Translations under genes and position numbers: made by a program
Shown: positions 1 to 5,658 of the stretch, piece after piece
Position numbering within the stretch: the first letter of the stretch is position 1
Layout: the number at the start of each line of letters is the position of its first letter
Source of the DNA: an uncultured Devosia sp.
GTDB taxonomy: Bacteria; Pseudomonadota; Alphaproteobacteria; Rhizobiales; Devosiaceae
DNA length: 5,930 nucleotides
Direction of reading: 5' to 3'
Assembly (NCBI GenBank): GCA_946481445.1
Contig: CAMLOA010000144.1
Span: 1 to 5,930, forward strand
The notes under the pieces: model-generated
What the model was told of the DNA's origin: nothing
The model's database searches: none
What the model saw: the letters and a program-made list of their open reading frames with translations, nothing else

Positions 1-547
1 GTTCCACCAGTGCCATGATGGTGCGCTTGTAGAAGCCGGGCTTCGGCTTGGTCGTGCGCGGGCCTTCGGCCTTGCGGCGCGGCGGCGGGGTCTGATCGTC
101 CTTGGCGCCCCAATAGGTTTAGTCAGCCTCGACGGTTTTGCCGTGGCCGCCCATCGGGCCGCGATCTTTGGGAGCAACGGCCATCGCTTCACGGATGCGG
201 TGTTCCATGAACCAAGCGGTCTTGTAGGTGACGCCAAGCATGCGGTGCATCTGATGGGCAGAAATGCCCTTCTTGCTGGCGGCCATCAGATGCGTTGCAG
301 CAACCCACTTGTTGAGTGGGATATGCGAGCGCTCGAACACGGTGCCTACGGTGACAGAGAAGGGCTTGCGGCACTCCTTGCACTTGTAGACGCCGGGGCG
401 AGTGGACTTGCCAGCGAGCTTGGTGATCCGGGCCTGATCGACGTTGCCACAGTGTGGGCAAACCGGGCCGTGCGGCCACTGGATGGACTCCAGGTGTTCG
501 CGGGCGGCGTCGGCGTTCTGGTAGATCGGGTTGGTCAGATCAAACAT
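1..547 (-). pseudogene. IS1595/ISXO2-type transposase, 5' part, interrupted by a nonsense codon and cut by the window edge
   Basis: The minus-strand frame starts at ATG 547-545, with GGAGA at 558-554 six bases ahead as ribosome binding site. It encodes 142 residues up to a TAA at 121-119. A zinc ribbon is visible: CPHC at residues 30-33 and CKEC at 56-59. A helical region with KKGISAHQMHRMLGVTYKTAW at about 92-112 follows, as in IS1595-family transposases that cut and paste an insertion sequence through a DDE-type nuclease domain. The frame ends ...KTVEAD-stop, but past the TAA it continues in frame as TYWGAKDDQ...GFYKRTIMALVE with no further stop down to base 2. The family motif here is normally D-E-T-Y, so the TAA most simply replaces a Glu codon (GAA to TAA) just after the first catalytic Asp (residue 142). 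The rest of the nuclease domain lies outside the window. The element is probably inactive unless the stop is read through or is a sequencing error. Family assignment is from motifs only. Confidence 0.85.
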
Positions 548-556
548 CGTGCGTCT

Positions 557-588
557 CCAATGACTTCACCGTACAGTGAGACCATTGG
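557..588 (-). repeat. Imperfect palindrome / RNA hairpin in the transposase leader
   Basis: The 32 bases form an imperfect inverted repeat with outer arms CCAATG (557-562) and CATTGG (583-588). Read as minus-strand RNA, the arms make 6 Watson-Crick pairs, then G-U and U-G, one C/A mismatch, 4 Watson-Crick pairs and a U-G pair closing on the core GUAC. Read as plus-strand RNA, the three wobble pairs become A/C mismatches, so the fold favours the transposase transcript. The 3' arm ends inside the Shine-Dalgarno sequence (GGAGA, 558-554), so a folded leader could hide part of the ribosome binding site. Such structures limit translation of several insertion-sequence transposases; that role is an inference here. 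It might instead belong to the terminal inverted repeat of the element, which cannot be tested because the other end is outside the window. Confidence 0.5.
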
Positions 589-623
589 TACGTCAAGTAT
601 ATAATGTCGGAATTAGTTGACAT
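568..623 (-). promoter_or_regulatory. Candidate promoters for the transposase
   Basis: Two sigma-70-like arrangements point left. One is TTGACG (596-591), a 17-base spacer, then TACGGT (573-568), which would start RNA only about 15 bases before the start codon, within the palindrome. The other is ATGTCA (623-618), a 16-base spacer, then TATACT (601-596), which would start RNA near 589 and place the whole palindrome in the leader. Both are pattern matches only. Confidence 0.3.
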
Positions 624-649
624 GATGTCGTGTTTCGTGTACTTCACGT
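590..649. repeat. Imperfect 10-bp inverted repeat flanking the intergenic promoter region
   Basis: ACGTCAAGTA (590-599) and TACTTCACGT (640-649) are inverted copies with one mismatch, separated by 40 bases. They bracket the TATAAT, the TTGACA and the GACATGATGTC palindrome. They could be paired operator half-sites or chance. The exact right end of the insertion sequence cannot be placed, so one arm may belong to the element. Confidence 0.25.
600..645 (+). promoter_or_regulatory. Candidate promoter and operator of the membrane protein/HTH pair
   Basis: This AT-rich stretch faces the rightward genes. It has a perfect TATAAT at 600-605 without a good -35 box. It also has a perfect TTGACA at 617-622 followed, after 17 bases, by a weak TACTTC (640-645). 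An 11-bp palindrome, GACATGATGTC at 619-629, overlaps the TTGACA box. A dyad over a -35 box is a usual position for a repressor site, and the XRE-type protein encoded downstream is the obvious candidate for autoregulation. This is inference; no start site is known. Confidence 0.35.
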
Positions 650-674
650 CCAACTTACGAGACAGGAGTTGGCG

Positions 675-1103
675 ATGACCTTCAAGGAAATGATGGCTGG
701 GGTGCAGGTGCTCGGTGTTGCTGTCGTTGGCGGCTGGCTCGCCTGGGACGCCGTCAATGGCGGCGCGACGGGCCCGACCGCCCAGATCGCGATCAAGCTG
801 CTGTGGGCGGTCGGGGCGATGATCGTCTTCAACATCGTGGGAACGATCATTGCCACGATCATCATCTCGATCATCCAGCGCGCCGAACTGCGTGACGAGC
901 CTTCGGACGAGCGCGACGATGCGGTATCGGCGCGGAGCCAGCGCAACAGCGCCATCGTCACCTCGATCCTGGCGGCGCTGGCGCTGATCCCGCTGGCCAT
1001 GGGGGCGGATGTGAACCTGGCGGTCTATGCCCTGTTCGTCGCGCCGATGATGGGCGGGGCGGTCAATGCCCTGTCCGAGCTCTACTATTACCGGACCATG
1101 TGA
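675..1103 (+). CDS. Small four-helix integral membrane protein, partner of the downstream HTH regulator (DUF2178-like pattern)
   Basis: The start is ATG 675 because AGGAG (664-668) lies six bases upstream; an in-frame GTG at 630 would add 15 residues and has no comparable site. The 142-residue product has hydrophobic segments at about 9-27, 38-67 (long enough to be bent or to extend past the bilayer), 92-110 and 113-133. A charged loop at 68-91 contains DEPSDERDDAVSARSQRNS. A DERD...R(S/A)xR motif in the cytoplasmic loop of a small four-helix protein resembles DUF2178-type families, which are often encoded beside a short XRE/YozG-like regulator, as here. The last codon and the stop, ATGTGA, overlap the GTG start of the regulator by 4 bp, so the two are translationally coupled. 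There are no catalytic motifs. A sensor or sequestering partner for the regulator is plausible but not shown. The family name is tentative. Confidence 0.75.
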   Translation: MTFKEMMAGVQVLGVAVVGGWLAWDAVNGGATGPTAQIAIKLLWAVGAMIVFNIVGTIIATIIISIIQRAELRDEPSDERDDAVSARSQRNSAIVTSILAALALIPLAMGADVNLAVYALFVAPMMGGAVNALSELYYYRTM

Positions 1104-1345
1104 TTGCCATGGGAAAGGGACAGCCCAATGTCACCAACACCATCCGCACGCTGCGCTTCCATGCCGGTGAGATGACCCAGGCGGCCCTTGCGGAAAAGGT
1201 CGGCGTGACGAGACAGACCATAGTGGCCATCGAACAGGGCCGGTACTCGCCTTCGCTGGAGGTCGCGTTCCGCATCGCCCACGTCTTCGGCGTGCCGCTC
1301 GAAGACGTCTTCCAGTGGAGCGCGCCGGAGACGGACGCGCACTGA
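1100..1345 (+). CDS. Small XRE-family helix-turn-helix transcriptional regulator (YozG-like)
   Basis: The gene encodes 81 residues from GTG 1100, which overlaps the preceding stop codon in the arrangement GTGA; an alternative ATG at 1109 would shorten it by three residues. Nearly the whole protein is one HTH_3/XRE domain. The first HTH helix is TQAALAEKVGV (26-36) and the recognition helix is TRQTIVAIEQGRY (37-49). It is followed by PSLEVAFRIAHVFGVPLEDVF (51-71), the usual end of the lambda-Cro-like fold in short YozG-type regulators. There is no sensor domain, so any signal must come through a partner, most simply the membrane protein it overlaps. It probably binds DNA as a dimer and may control its own operon through the GACATGATGTC dyad upstream of the pair (inference). 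No strong Shine-Dalgarno precedes either start, consistent with translation by coupling. Confidence 0.9.
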   Translation: MIAMGKGQPNVTNTIRTLRFHAGEMTQAALAEKVGVTRQTIVAIEQGRYSPSLEVAFRIAHVFGVPLEDVFQWSAPETDAH

Positions 1346-1372
1346 GCTTGATGAAACCGGATTGACCCAAGT

Positions 1373-1396
1373 CATGCGGGGACTCGTCTCCGCGTG
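1373..1396 (+). promoter_or_regulatory. Hairpin in the leader of the reductase gene
   Basis: CATGCGGGGA (1373-1382) pairs with TCTCCGCGTG (1387-1396) as a 10-bp stem with two G-U pairs in plus-strand RNA and a CTCG loop. The last stem base directly precedes the CAGGA ribosome site (1397-1401) of the ATG at 1408. No run of U follows, so it is not a classical intrinsic terminator. It could limit read-through or modulate translation initiation. It lies in the 62-base gap after the HTH gene, where no convincing promoter is visible (TTGACC at 1362-1367 lacks a -10 partner). Confidence 0.45.
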
Positions 1397-1407
1397 CAGG
1401 ATGACGC

Positions 1408-2436
1408 ATGGAGTGCGGGAAGATGAAAGTTGCTGCGCAGAGCCGCTATGGCGGACCGGAGGTAATCTCGGTGGTGGATTGGCCCAAGCCCGAACCGGGG
1501 CCGGGCGAGGTGCTGGTGCAGGTCCATGCCAGCACCGTGACCCTGGCGGACTGCGCGTTCCGCAAGGCCGAGCCGTTCATAGTCCGCTTCTTTGCCGGGC
1601 TGTTCCGGCCCAAGATCGCGGTGCTGGGCGACAATATTGCCGGCATCGTCGAGGCCGTGGGGGCGGGGGTCACCCGCTTCAGGCCCGGGGACCGGGTCTT
1701 CGGCTCCGCCGGCCTGTCGCTGGGTGGCATGGCGGAATATGTCGTCCTGCCCGAAGGGGAGGCCATCGTGGTCGCGCCGGAAGGGCACGATCTGCCGGCC
1801 CTGGGCGGCATCGCCTATTCTTTCCTGACAGCCATGCCCTTCATTCGCGACGAGGCCCGGGTGAAACGGGGCGACCGGGTGCTGATCAACGGCGCGGCCA
1901 GCAGCGTCGGCGCGATAGCGGTTCAACTCGCCAGGCACTATGGCGCCCATGTCACCGCGGTGGCCTCGCAGCATCGCCACGCCATGCTGGCCGCAATGGG
2001 CGCCGACGCGTTGATCGACCGTCATGCCGAGGATTTCACCCAGCGCCAGGCCGAGTTTGACGTGGTCTTCGACGCGGTGGGCAAATCGAGCTTCGCCCGG
2101 TCCAGGCTAAGCCTCAAGCCGGGGGGCACATACCTCACCACCACGCCGAGCCTGGACATCTTCTGGCTGATGCTCACGGGCGGGCGGCGGGGCGACAAGC
2201 GCGGCAAGCTCGCCACGACGGGATTGCGGCCGGTGGCGGACAAGCTGGCCGACATGCAGGTCCTGGCCGAGATGCTTGCGGCCGGGATAGTGAAGCCGGT
2301 CACCGACCGCCGGTTTCCGCTGGCGGCGATCAGCGAGGCGCATCGCTATGTGGAGCAGGAGACGAAAGCGGGGGACGTGTTGGTCGAGATGCCGGTGGTA
2401 ACGGACGGCCGGGGGCAGGCCGAGATTCCTGCGTAG
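1408..2436 (+). CDS. Zinc-independent medium-chain dehydrogenase/reductase (NAD(P)-dependent, quinone oxidoreductase-like)
   Basis: This 342-residue protein has the MDR layout. An N-terminal GroES-like domain (about 6-130) carries GPGEVLVQVHAS (31-42), DCAFRK (48-53) and the turn motif RPGDRVFG (92-99). A Rossmann domain follows with LINGAASSVGAIAVQLAR (159-176), the A-x-x-x-V-G nucleotide motif of quinone oxidoreductase-type enzymes, and then a return to the GroES-like domain (PVTDRRFPLAAISEAHRYVE). The cysteine and histidine ligands for structural and catalytic zinc are absent, so it should be a soluble NAD(P)H-dependent reductase of quinones, enones or similar electrophiles; the substrate cannot be told. 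ATG 1408 has CAGGA six bases ahead. ATG 1423 (MKVAAQSRYG) is equally good by alignment to the family and would give 337 residues. It follows the HTH gene by 62 bp on the same strand and ends 100 bp before rsmH, in the place usually held by mraZ. Confidence 0.88.
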   Translation: MECGKMKVAAQSRYGGPEVISVVDWPKPEPGPGEVLVQVHASTVTLADCAFRKAEPFIVRFFAGLFRPKIAVLGDNIAGIVEAVGAGVTRFRPGDRVFGSAGLSLGGMAEYVVLPEGEAIVVAPEGHDLPALGGIAYSFLTAMPFIRDEARVKRGDRVLINGAASSVGAIAVQLARHYGAHVTAVASQHRHAMLAAMGADALIDRHAEDFTQRQAEFDVVFDAVGKSSFARSRLSLKPGGTYLTTTPSLDIFWLMLTGGRRGDKRGKLATTGLRPVADKLADMQVLAEMLAAGIVKPVTDRRFPLAAISEAHRYVEQETKAGDVLVEMPVVTDGRGQAEIPA

Positions 2437-2536
2437 AAATGGGCGTCGGAACGCGCATGGGAAACAGAATCTTAAACGTCCTTGGACAAAGTGCGGGAAT
2501 GTTTACGGACCGGCGTTCTGCCGGGAGTGGAGTTGA
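2437..2536 (+). promoter_or_regulatory. Leader region of the division and cell-wall cluster (promoter not resolved)
   Basis: This 100-bp gap is less GC-rich than its surroundings around 2470-2506 and is the only plausible promoter site for the rsmH operon within the window. TTGGAC (2482-2487) and TTAAAC (2472-2477) could be -35 boxes, but no good -10 follows at 16-18 bases. A perfect small hairpin, CCGGC-GTTCT-GCCGG, lies at 2510-2524, just ahead of the GGAG at 2529-2532. No intrinsic terminator separates the reductase gene from rsmH, so read-through is possible. No mraZ coding sequence is present. Confidence 0.35.
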
Positions 2537-3547
2537 GTGGCCTTTATGGGCAAGCGTTCCGTGCCCGAAACCAGCCAACATGCTGGCCCGCATGTGCCCG
2601 TCCTGCTGGACGAGGTGCTGGCGGCGCTTAGCCCGCTCGATAGCCGGCGCATCGTCGATGGCACGTTCGGGGCAGGCGGCTATTCGCGCGCGCTGCTGCA
2701 GGCCGGCGCCATCGTGGTGGGCATCGATCGTGACCCCGGGGTGAAGCCTTTTGCGGACGCGCTGATGGCGGAGTTCGAAGGCCGCTTCATCTTCGTGCCC
2801 GGCACGTTTTCCGATCTCGACACGCTGGCGGCCGAGCATGGCCCCATCGATGGCGTCGTGCTCGATATCGGCGTCTCGTCCATGCAGCTCGACCAGCCGG
2901 AACGCGGCTTTTCCTTCATGCGCGACGGGCCACTCGACATGCGCATGAGCGGGCAGGGCACCAGCGCCGCGGACCTGGTCAACGGCCTCGAAGCCGAGCC
3001 GCTGGCCAACCTGCTCTATGCCTTTGGCGAAGAACGCAAGTCGCGCCGCATTGCCCAGTTCATCGTCGCCGCGCGCGCCGAGGCGCCCATCGAAACCACG
3101 CTGCAGCTGGCCCGGATCATCGAAAGGGCGATCGGCCGCAAGCCGGGCGATGCCCACCCGGCCACCCGCTCCTTCCAGGCCCTGCGTATTGCGGTCAATG
3201 CCGAGTTCGACCAGCTCGTGGAGGCCCTGTTTGCCGCCGAGCGCCTTCTGGGCGAGGGCGGCCGGCTCGCGGTGGTGACGTTTCATTCGCTCGAGGACCG
3301 CATCGTCAAGCGCTTCTTCGATCCCGAAAAGGGCGGTCCGGCCCAGTCGCGGCACCTGCCGCAGACGGCGACCGAGGCGCGGCGCTGGGCCGATGTCGCC
3401 AAGGCAACCAAGCCGGGCGAGGCGGAACTGTCGCGCAACCCGCGCGCCCGCTCGGCCATCCTGCGTGCCGCGACGCGTTCGGCCGAACCGGCCCGGCCTG
3501 TCCGGTTCGACGGCCTGGGCGTTCCCCAGATCAGGGGCGCCGCATGA
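2537..3547 (+). CDS. rsmH: 16S rRNA (cytosine(1402)-N(4))-methyltransferase RsmH (MraW)
   Basis: RsmH transfers a methyl group from S-adenosylmethionine to N4 of C1402 in the ribosomal P site of 16S rRNA. The 336-residue product has the family signatures in order: HVPVLLDEV (19-27), the SAM-binding [10 protein letters not shown] (41-50) and GIDRDP (62-67), [10 protein letters not shown] (110-119), [15 protein letters not shown] (123-137), [11 protein letters not shown] (211-221) and [11 protein letters not shown] (248-258), with a final [14 protein letters not shown]. Length is in the normal range. GTG 2537 is preferred because GGAG (2529-2532) lies four bases upstream and GGGAG (2523-2527) nine; the in-frame ATG at 2546 would sit 13 bases from the nearer site. 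The stop codon overlaps ftsL by ATGA. The gene is the first dcw member here because mraZ is absent upstream. Confidence 0.97.
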   Translation: MAFMGKRSVPETSQHAGPHVPVLLDEVLAALSPLDSRRIVDGTFGAGGYSRALLQAGAIVVGIDRDPGVKPFADALMAEFEGRFIFVPGTFSDLDTLAAEHGPIDGVVLDIGVSSMQLDQPERGFSFMRDGPLDMRMSGQGTSAADLVNGLEAEPLANLLYAFGEERKSRRIAQFIVAARAEAPIETTLQLARIIERAIGRKPGDAHPATRSFQALRIAVNAEFDQLVEALFAAERLLGEGGRLAVVTFHSLEDRIVKRFFDPEKGGPAQSRHLPQTATEARRWADVAKATKPGEAELSRNPRARSAILRAATRSAEPARPVRFDGLGVPQIRGAA

Positions 3548-3927
3548 TCCGCAACCTCAACATCTTCCTGATCTTTACCAGCGTCCTGATGCTGTCGGGC
3601 GTCTACGCGCTCAAATTCTCCATCGAGAACACGGCGAGCGAGCGTACGGCGCTGATCGCGCGCATCGACGCCCAGGAGGGCGAATTGTCCATCGTCAAGG
3701 CCGACGAGGCAGTGCTTAGCCAGCCCGGCCATATCGAGCCGATCATCGAGAGGCACCAGTTCGCGCTGGCCATGGAGCCGGTCAAGCAGGAGCAGTTCGG
3801 TGCCTTCTCGGACCTGCCCATGCGGCCGGCGGCGCCGGACACCACCGCCATGGACACCCTGTTCGAAGCCCTGGAATCGGGCGTCGATCCGATCGACGCC
3901 ATCCTCGAACTGGAGGGTATCGAATAG
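3544..3927 (+). CDS. ftsL: Cell division protein FtsL
   Basis: FtsL is a small bitopic divisome protein that, with FtsB and FtsQ, activates septal peptidoglycan synthesis by FtsW/FtsI. This 127-residue product has the expected build: a very short cytoplasmic start (MIRNLN), one membrane helix at about 6-22, and a periplasmic heptad-like helix at about 26-60. The conserved [14 protein letters not shown] follows (58-71), then an acidic, Pro/Ala-containing tail. Sequence conservation in this family is low, so position between rsmH and ftsI is strong support. The ATG overlaps the rsmH stop (ATGA, 3544-3547), and the stop TAG directly touches the ftsI ATG, so translation of the three genes is probably coupled. 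Confidence 0.93.
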   Translation: MIRNLNIFLIFTSVLMLSGVYALKFSIENTASERTALIARIDAQEGELSIVKADEAVLSQPGHIEPIIERHQFALAMEPVKQEQFGAFSDLPMRPAAPDTTAMDTLFEALESGVDPIDAILELEGIE

Positions 3928-5637
3928 ATGGCCGTCATCACCGAGGACTATAGCGGCACGATATCGCTCGACGGCGCACGCAAGACGCGCGGCAACCTTA
4001 CCCAGGCACGCATCCGCTGGATGGTGCTGGCGCTGGTGCTGGGCTTTGGCCTGGTCGGCGGCCGGCTCGTGCAGCTGGGCATGGTGGAAACGGACTCCAC
4101 CATCGAGGGCCAGACCCGCGACGTGATCACCGCCACCCGCCCGCCGATCCTGGATCGCAATGGCCTCGAAATGGCGGTGGACATCCGCGTGCCGTCGCTG
4201 TTCGCCGAGCCGCGGCGCATCATCGACGTCGAAGAGGCGGTGCAGGCCCTGCGCACGGTGCTGCCAGACCTGGACGAGGAATGGCTGCGCAATCGGCTCA
4301 CCGGAGACAAGGGCTTCGTCTGGGTGCAGCGCGAATTGACGCCAGCCATCCAGGAAAAGGTGATGCGGCTGGGCATTCCAGGCATCGACTTCATCACCGA
4401 ATCCCAGCGCTTCTATCCCGGCATGAGCGAAGCCAGCCACATCCTGGGATCCACCAATGTGGACAACCAGGGCATTTCCGGCATCGAGAAGCACATGGAC
4501 ACCGAGGCGGTGGCCCTGCTGCAGGATCTGGGCCTGGCGCGGGGCAATGCGCTGGCGCCAGTGGAACTGAGCGTCGACATGCGTGTGCAACACGTCATGC
4601 ACGAGCAGCTTGTCGACGCCATGACCCGCTACCAGGCCATCGCTGCTGCCGGGGTGATGGTGGACATCTATACCGGCGAGGTGATCGCCCTTGCCTCGCT
4701 GCCCGATTTCAACCCCAACGAGCCGGCAACGGCCCTGGTCAAGGATACGTTCAACCGCATAACGGCGGGCATCTTCGAGCCGGGCTCCATTTTCAAGACC
4801 GTGACGATGGCGGGTGCCCTCGACAGCGGCGCCGTGCGGATCACCGACCAGTTCGATGCCCGCTTCGGCATCCGCTTCGGCCGCTTCACCATCGATGATT
4901 TCCACGGCAAGCACCGCATCCTGAGCCTGCCCGAGGTCTACAAGTACTCCTCCAATATCGGCACCATCCGGGTCATGCAGGCCATGGGCAAGGAGAACTA
5001 CCGCGCCTTCCTCACCGAGATGGGCTTCGACCAGCGCGTTCCGTTCGAGCTGCCCGAAATGCGCCTGCCCGCCGTTCCCAAGGATTTCTCCGAGGTCGGC
5101 GCCGCCACGGCCTCGTTCGGACACGGGCTCTCCGTATCGCCGCTGCACATGGTGATGGCCTATGCCGCCTTCGTGAACGGCGGCAACTACGTGCCCCCCA
5201 CGCTGTACCGGCGCGAGGCAGCCGAGGCTCAGGCGCTCTATCGCCCCGTGATTTCGCCCCAAACCAGCGCCTATATCCGGTACCTGATGCGCCTCAACGC
5301 GCTGGAAGGGTCGGGGAGCCAGATGAACAAGGCCGCGCTGGGCTATCGGGTTGGCGGCAAGACCGGCACGGCCGAGAAGGTGGTGGACGGCCGCTATTCG
5401 TCGAGCAAGGTCACCAACTTCTTCGGCTCGGCCTTCCCGCTCGACAATCCACGCTATGCCATGGTCATCATGGTGGACGAACCCAAGGCCGAGAACCCAC
5501 AATCGGGCACCACCGCCGGCTGGAATGCCGGGGCCGTCACCGGCCGCATCGTACAGCGCGTGGCGCCCATGCTGGGGATCGCCCCCGATTTTTCACCGCT
5601 CGTGGACGAAAACATCGTCCCTCCCGAACTTCGCTGA
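3928..5637 (+). CDS. ftsI: Peptidoglycan D,D-transpeptidase FtsI (PBP3)
   Basis: FtsI crosslinks septal peptidoglycan by D,D-transpeptidation and works in the divisome with FtsW. The 569 residues comprise a cytoplasmic tail (1-29), one membrane anchor at about 30-50, a pedestal/dimerisation domain from about 65 with RPPILDRNGLEMAVD (71-85), and the transpeptidase domain from about 210. The active-site motifs are intact: SIFK (287-290, nucleophile Ser287 and Lys290), SSN (341-343) and KTG (478-480 in GGKTGTAEK). The length fits alphaproteobacterial PBP3. No PASTA domain is seen, as usual in this group. ATG 3928 follows the ftsL stop with no spacer. A ribosome site would have to lie within the ftsL end (GGAGGG, 3912-3917). 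murE begins 21 bp after the TGA. Confidence 0.97.
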   Translation: MAVITEDYSGTISLDGARKTRGNLTQARIRWMVLALVLGFGLVGGRLVQLGMVETDSTIEGQTRDVITATRPPILDRNGLEMAVDIRVPSLFAEPRRIIDVEEAVQALRTVLPDLDEEWLRNRLTGDKGFVWVQRELTPAIQEKVMRLGIPGIDFITESQRFYPGMSEASHILGSTNVDNQGISGIEKHMDTEAVALLQDLGLARGNALAPVELSVDMRVQHVMHEQLVDAMTRYQAIAAAGVMVDIYTGEVIALASLPDFNPNEPATALVKDTFNRITAGIFEPGSIFKTVTMAGALDSGAVRITDQFDARFGIRFGRFTIDDFHGKHRILSLPEVYKYSSNIGTIRVMQAMGKENYRAFLTEMGFDQRVPFELPEMRLPAVPKDFSEVGAATASFGHGLSVSPLHMVMAYAAFVNGGNYVPPTLYRREAAEAQALYRPVISPQTSAYIRYLMRLNALEGSGSQMNKAALGYRVGGKTGTAEKVVDGRYSSSKVTNFFGSAFPLDNPRYAMVIMVDEPKAENPQSGTTAGWNAGAVTGRIVQRVAPMLGIAPDFSPLVDENIVPPELR

Positions 5638-5643
5638 AATCCA

Positions 5644-5649
5644 GAAGGA
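5644..5649 (+). promoter_or_regulatory. Ribosome binding site of murE
   Basis: GAAGGA lies nine bases ahead of GTG 5659 in the 21-bp gap after ftsI. It decides the murE start, because no in-frame ATG occurs near the beginning of the conserved MurE sequence. Confidence 0.6.
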
Positions 5650-5658
5650 TTCACCGCC

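Noticed and set aside
143..604. 153-codon plus-strand frame opposite the transposase
   Set aside because: The minus-strand frame has the zinc-ribbon cysteines, the D-x-TYWG motif and a good ribosome site; the plus-strand product has none of these.
1346..1407. Rho-independent terminator between the HTH gene and the reductase
   Set aside because: The stem at 1373-1396 is not followed by a T-run.
1362..2060. 232-codon plus-strand frame over the reductase gene
   Set aside because: It is an out-of-frame reading of the MDR gene, with low-complexity Gly/Arg/Ala-rich translation; the MDR frame carries all the conserved motifs.
2440..2464. MraZ-box-like TGGG repeats (TGGGC at 2440 and TGGGA at 2458)
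   Set aside because: MraZ boxes repeat every 10 bp; these two are 18 bp apart and no third copy follows.
2439..2744. Possible small gene starting at ATG 2439 between the reductase and rsmH, as a stand-in for mraZ
   Set aside because: The translation has no similarity to the MraZ/AbrB fold, runs far into rsmH in another frame, and lacks a clear ribosome site.
2330..3355. Open frame of 341 codons on the minus strand opposite rsmH
   Set aside because: It has the same GC-driven composition artefact, spans the rsmH leader and most of rsmH, and shows no motif or ribosome site that would support it.
3283..5502. Open frame of 739 codons on the minus strand, antisense to the end of rsmH, ftsL and ftsI
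   Set aside because: The plus-strand genes are certain from intact family motifs. The antisense product is rich in H, G, A, D and V, has no recognisable domain, and is what high-GC third positions in the opposite strand produce by chance.
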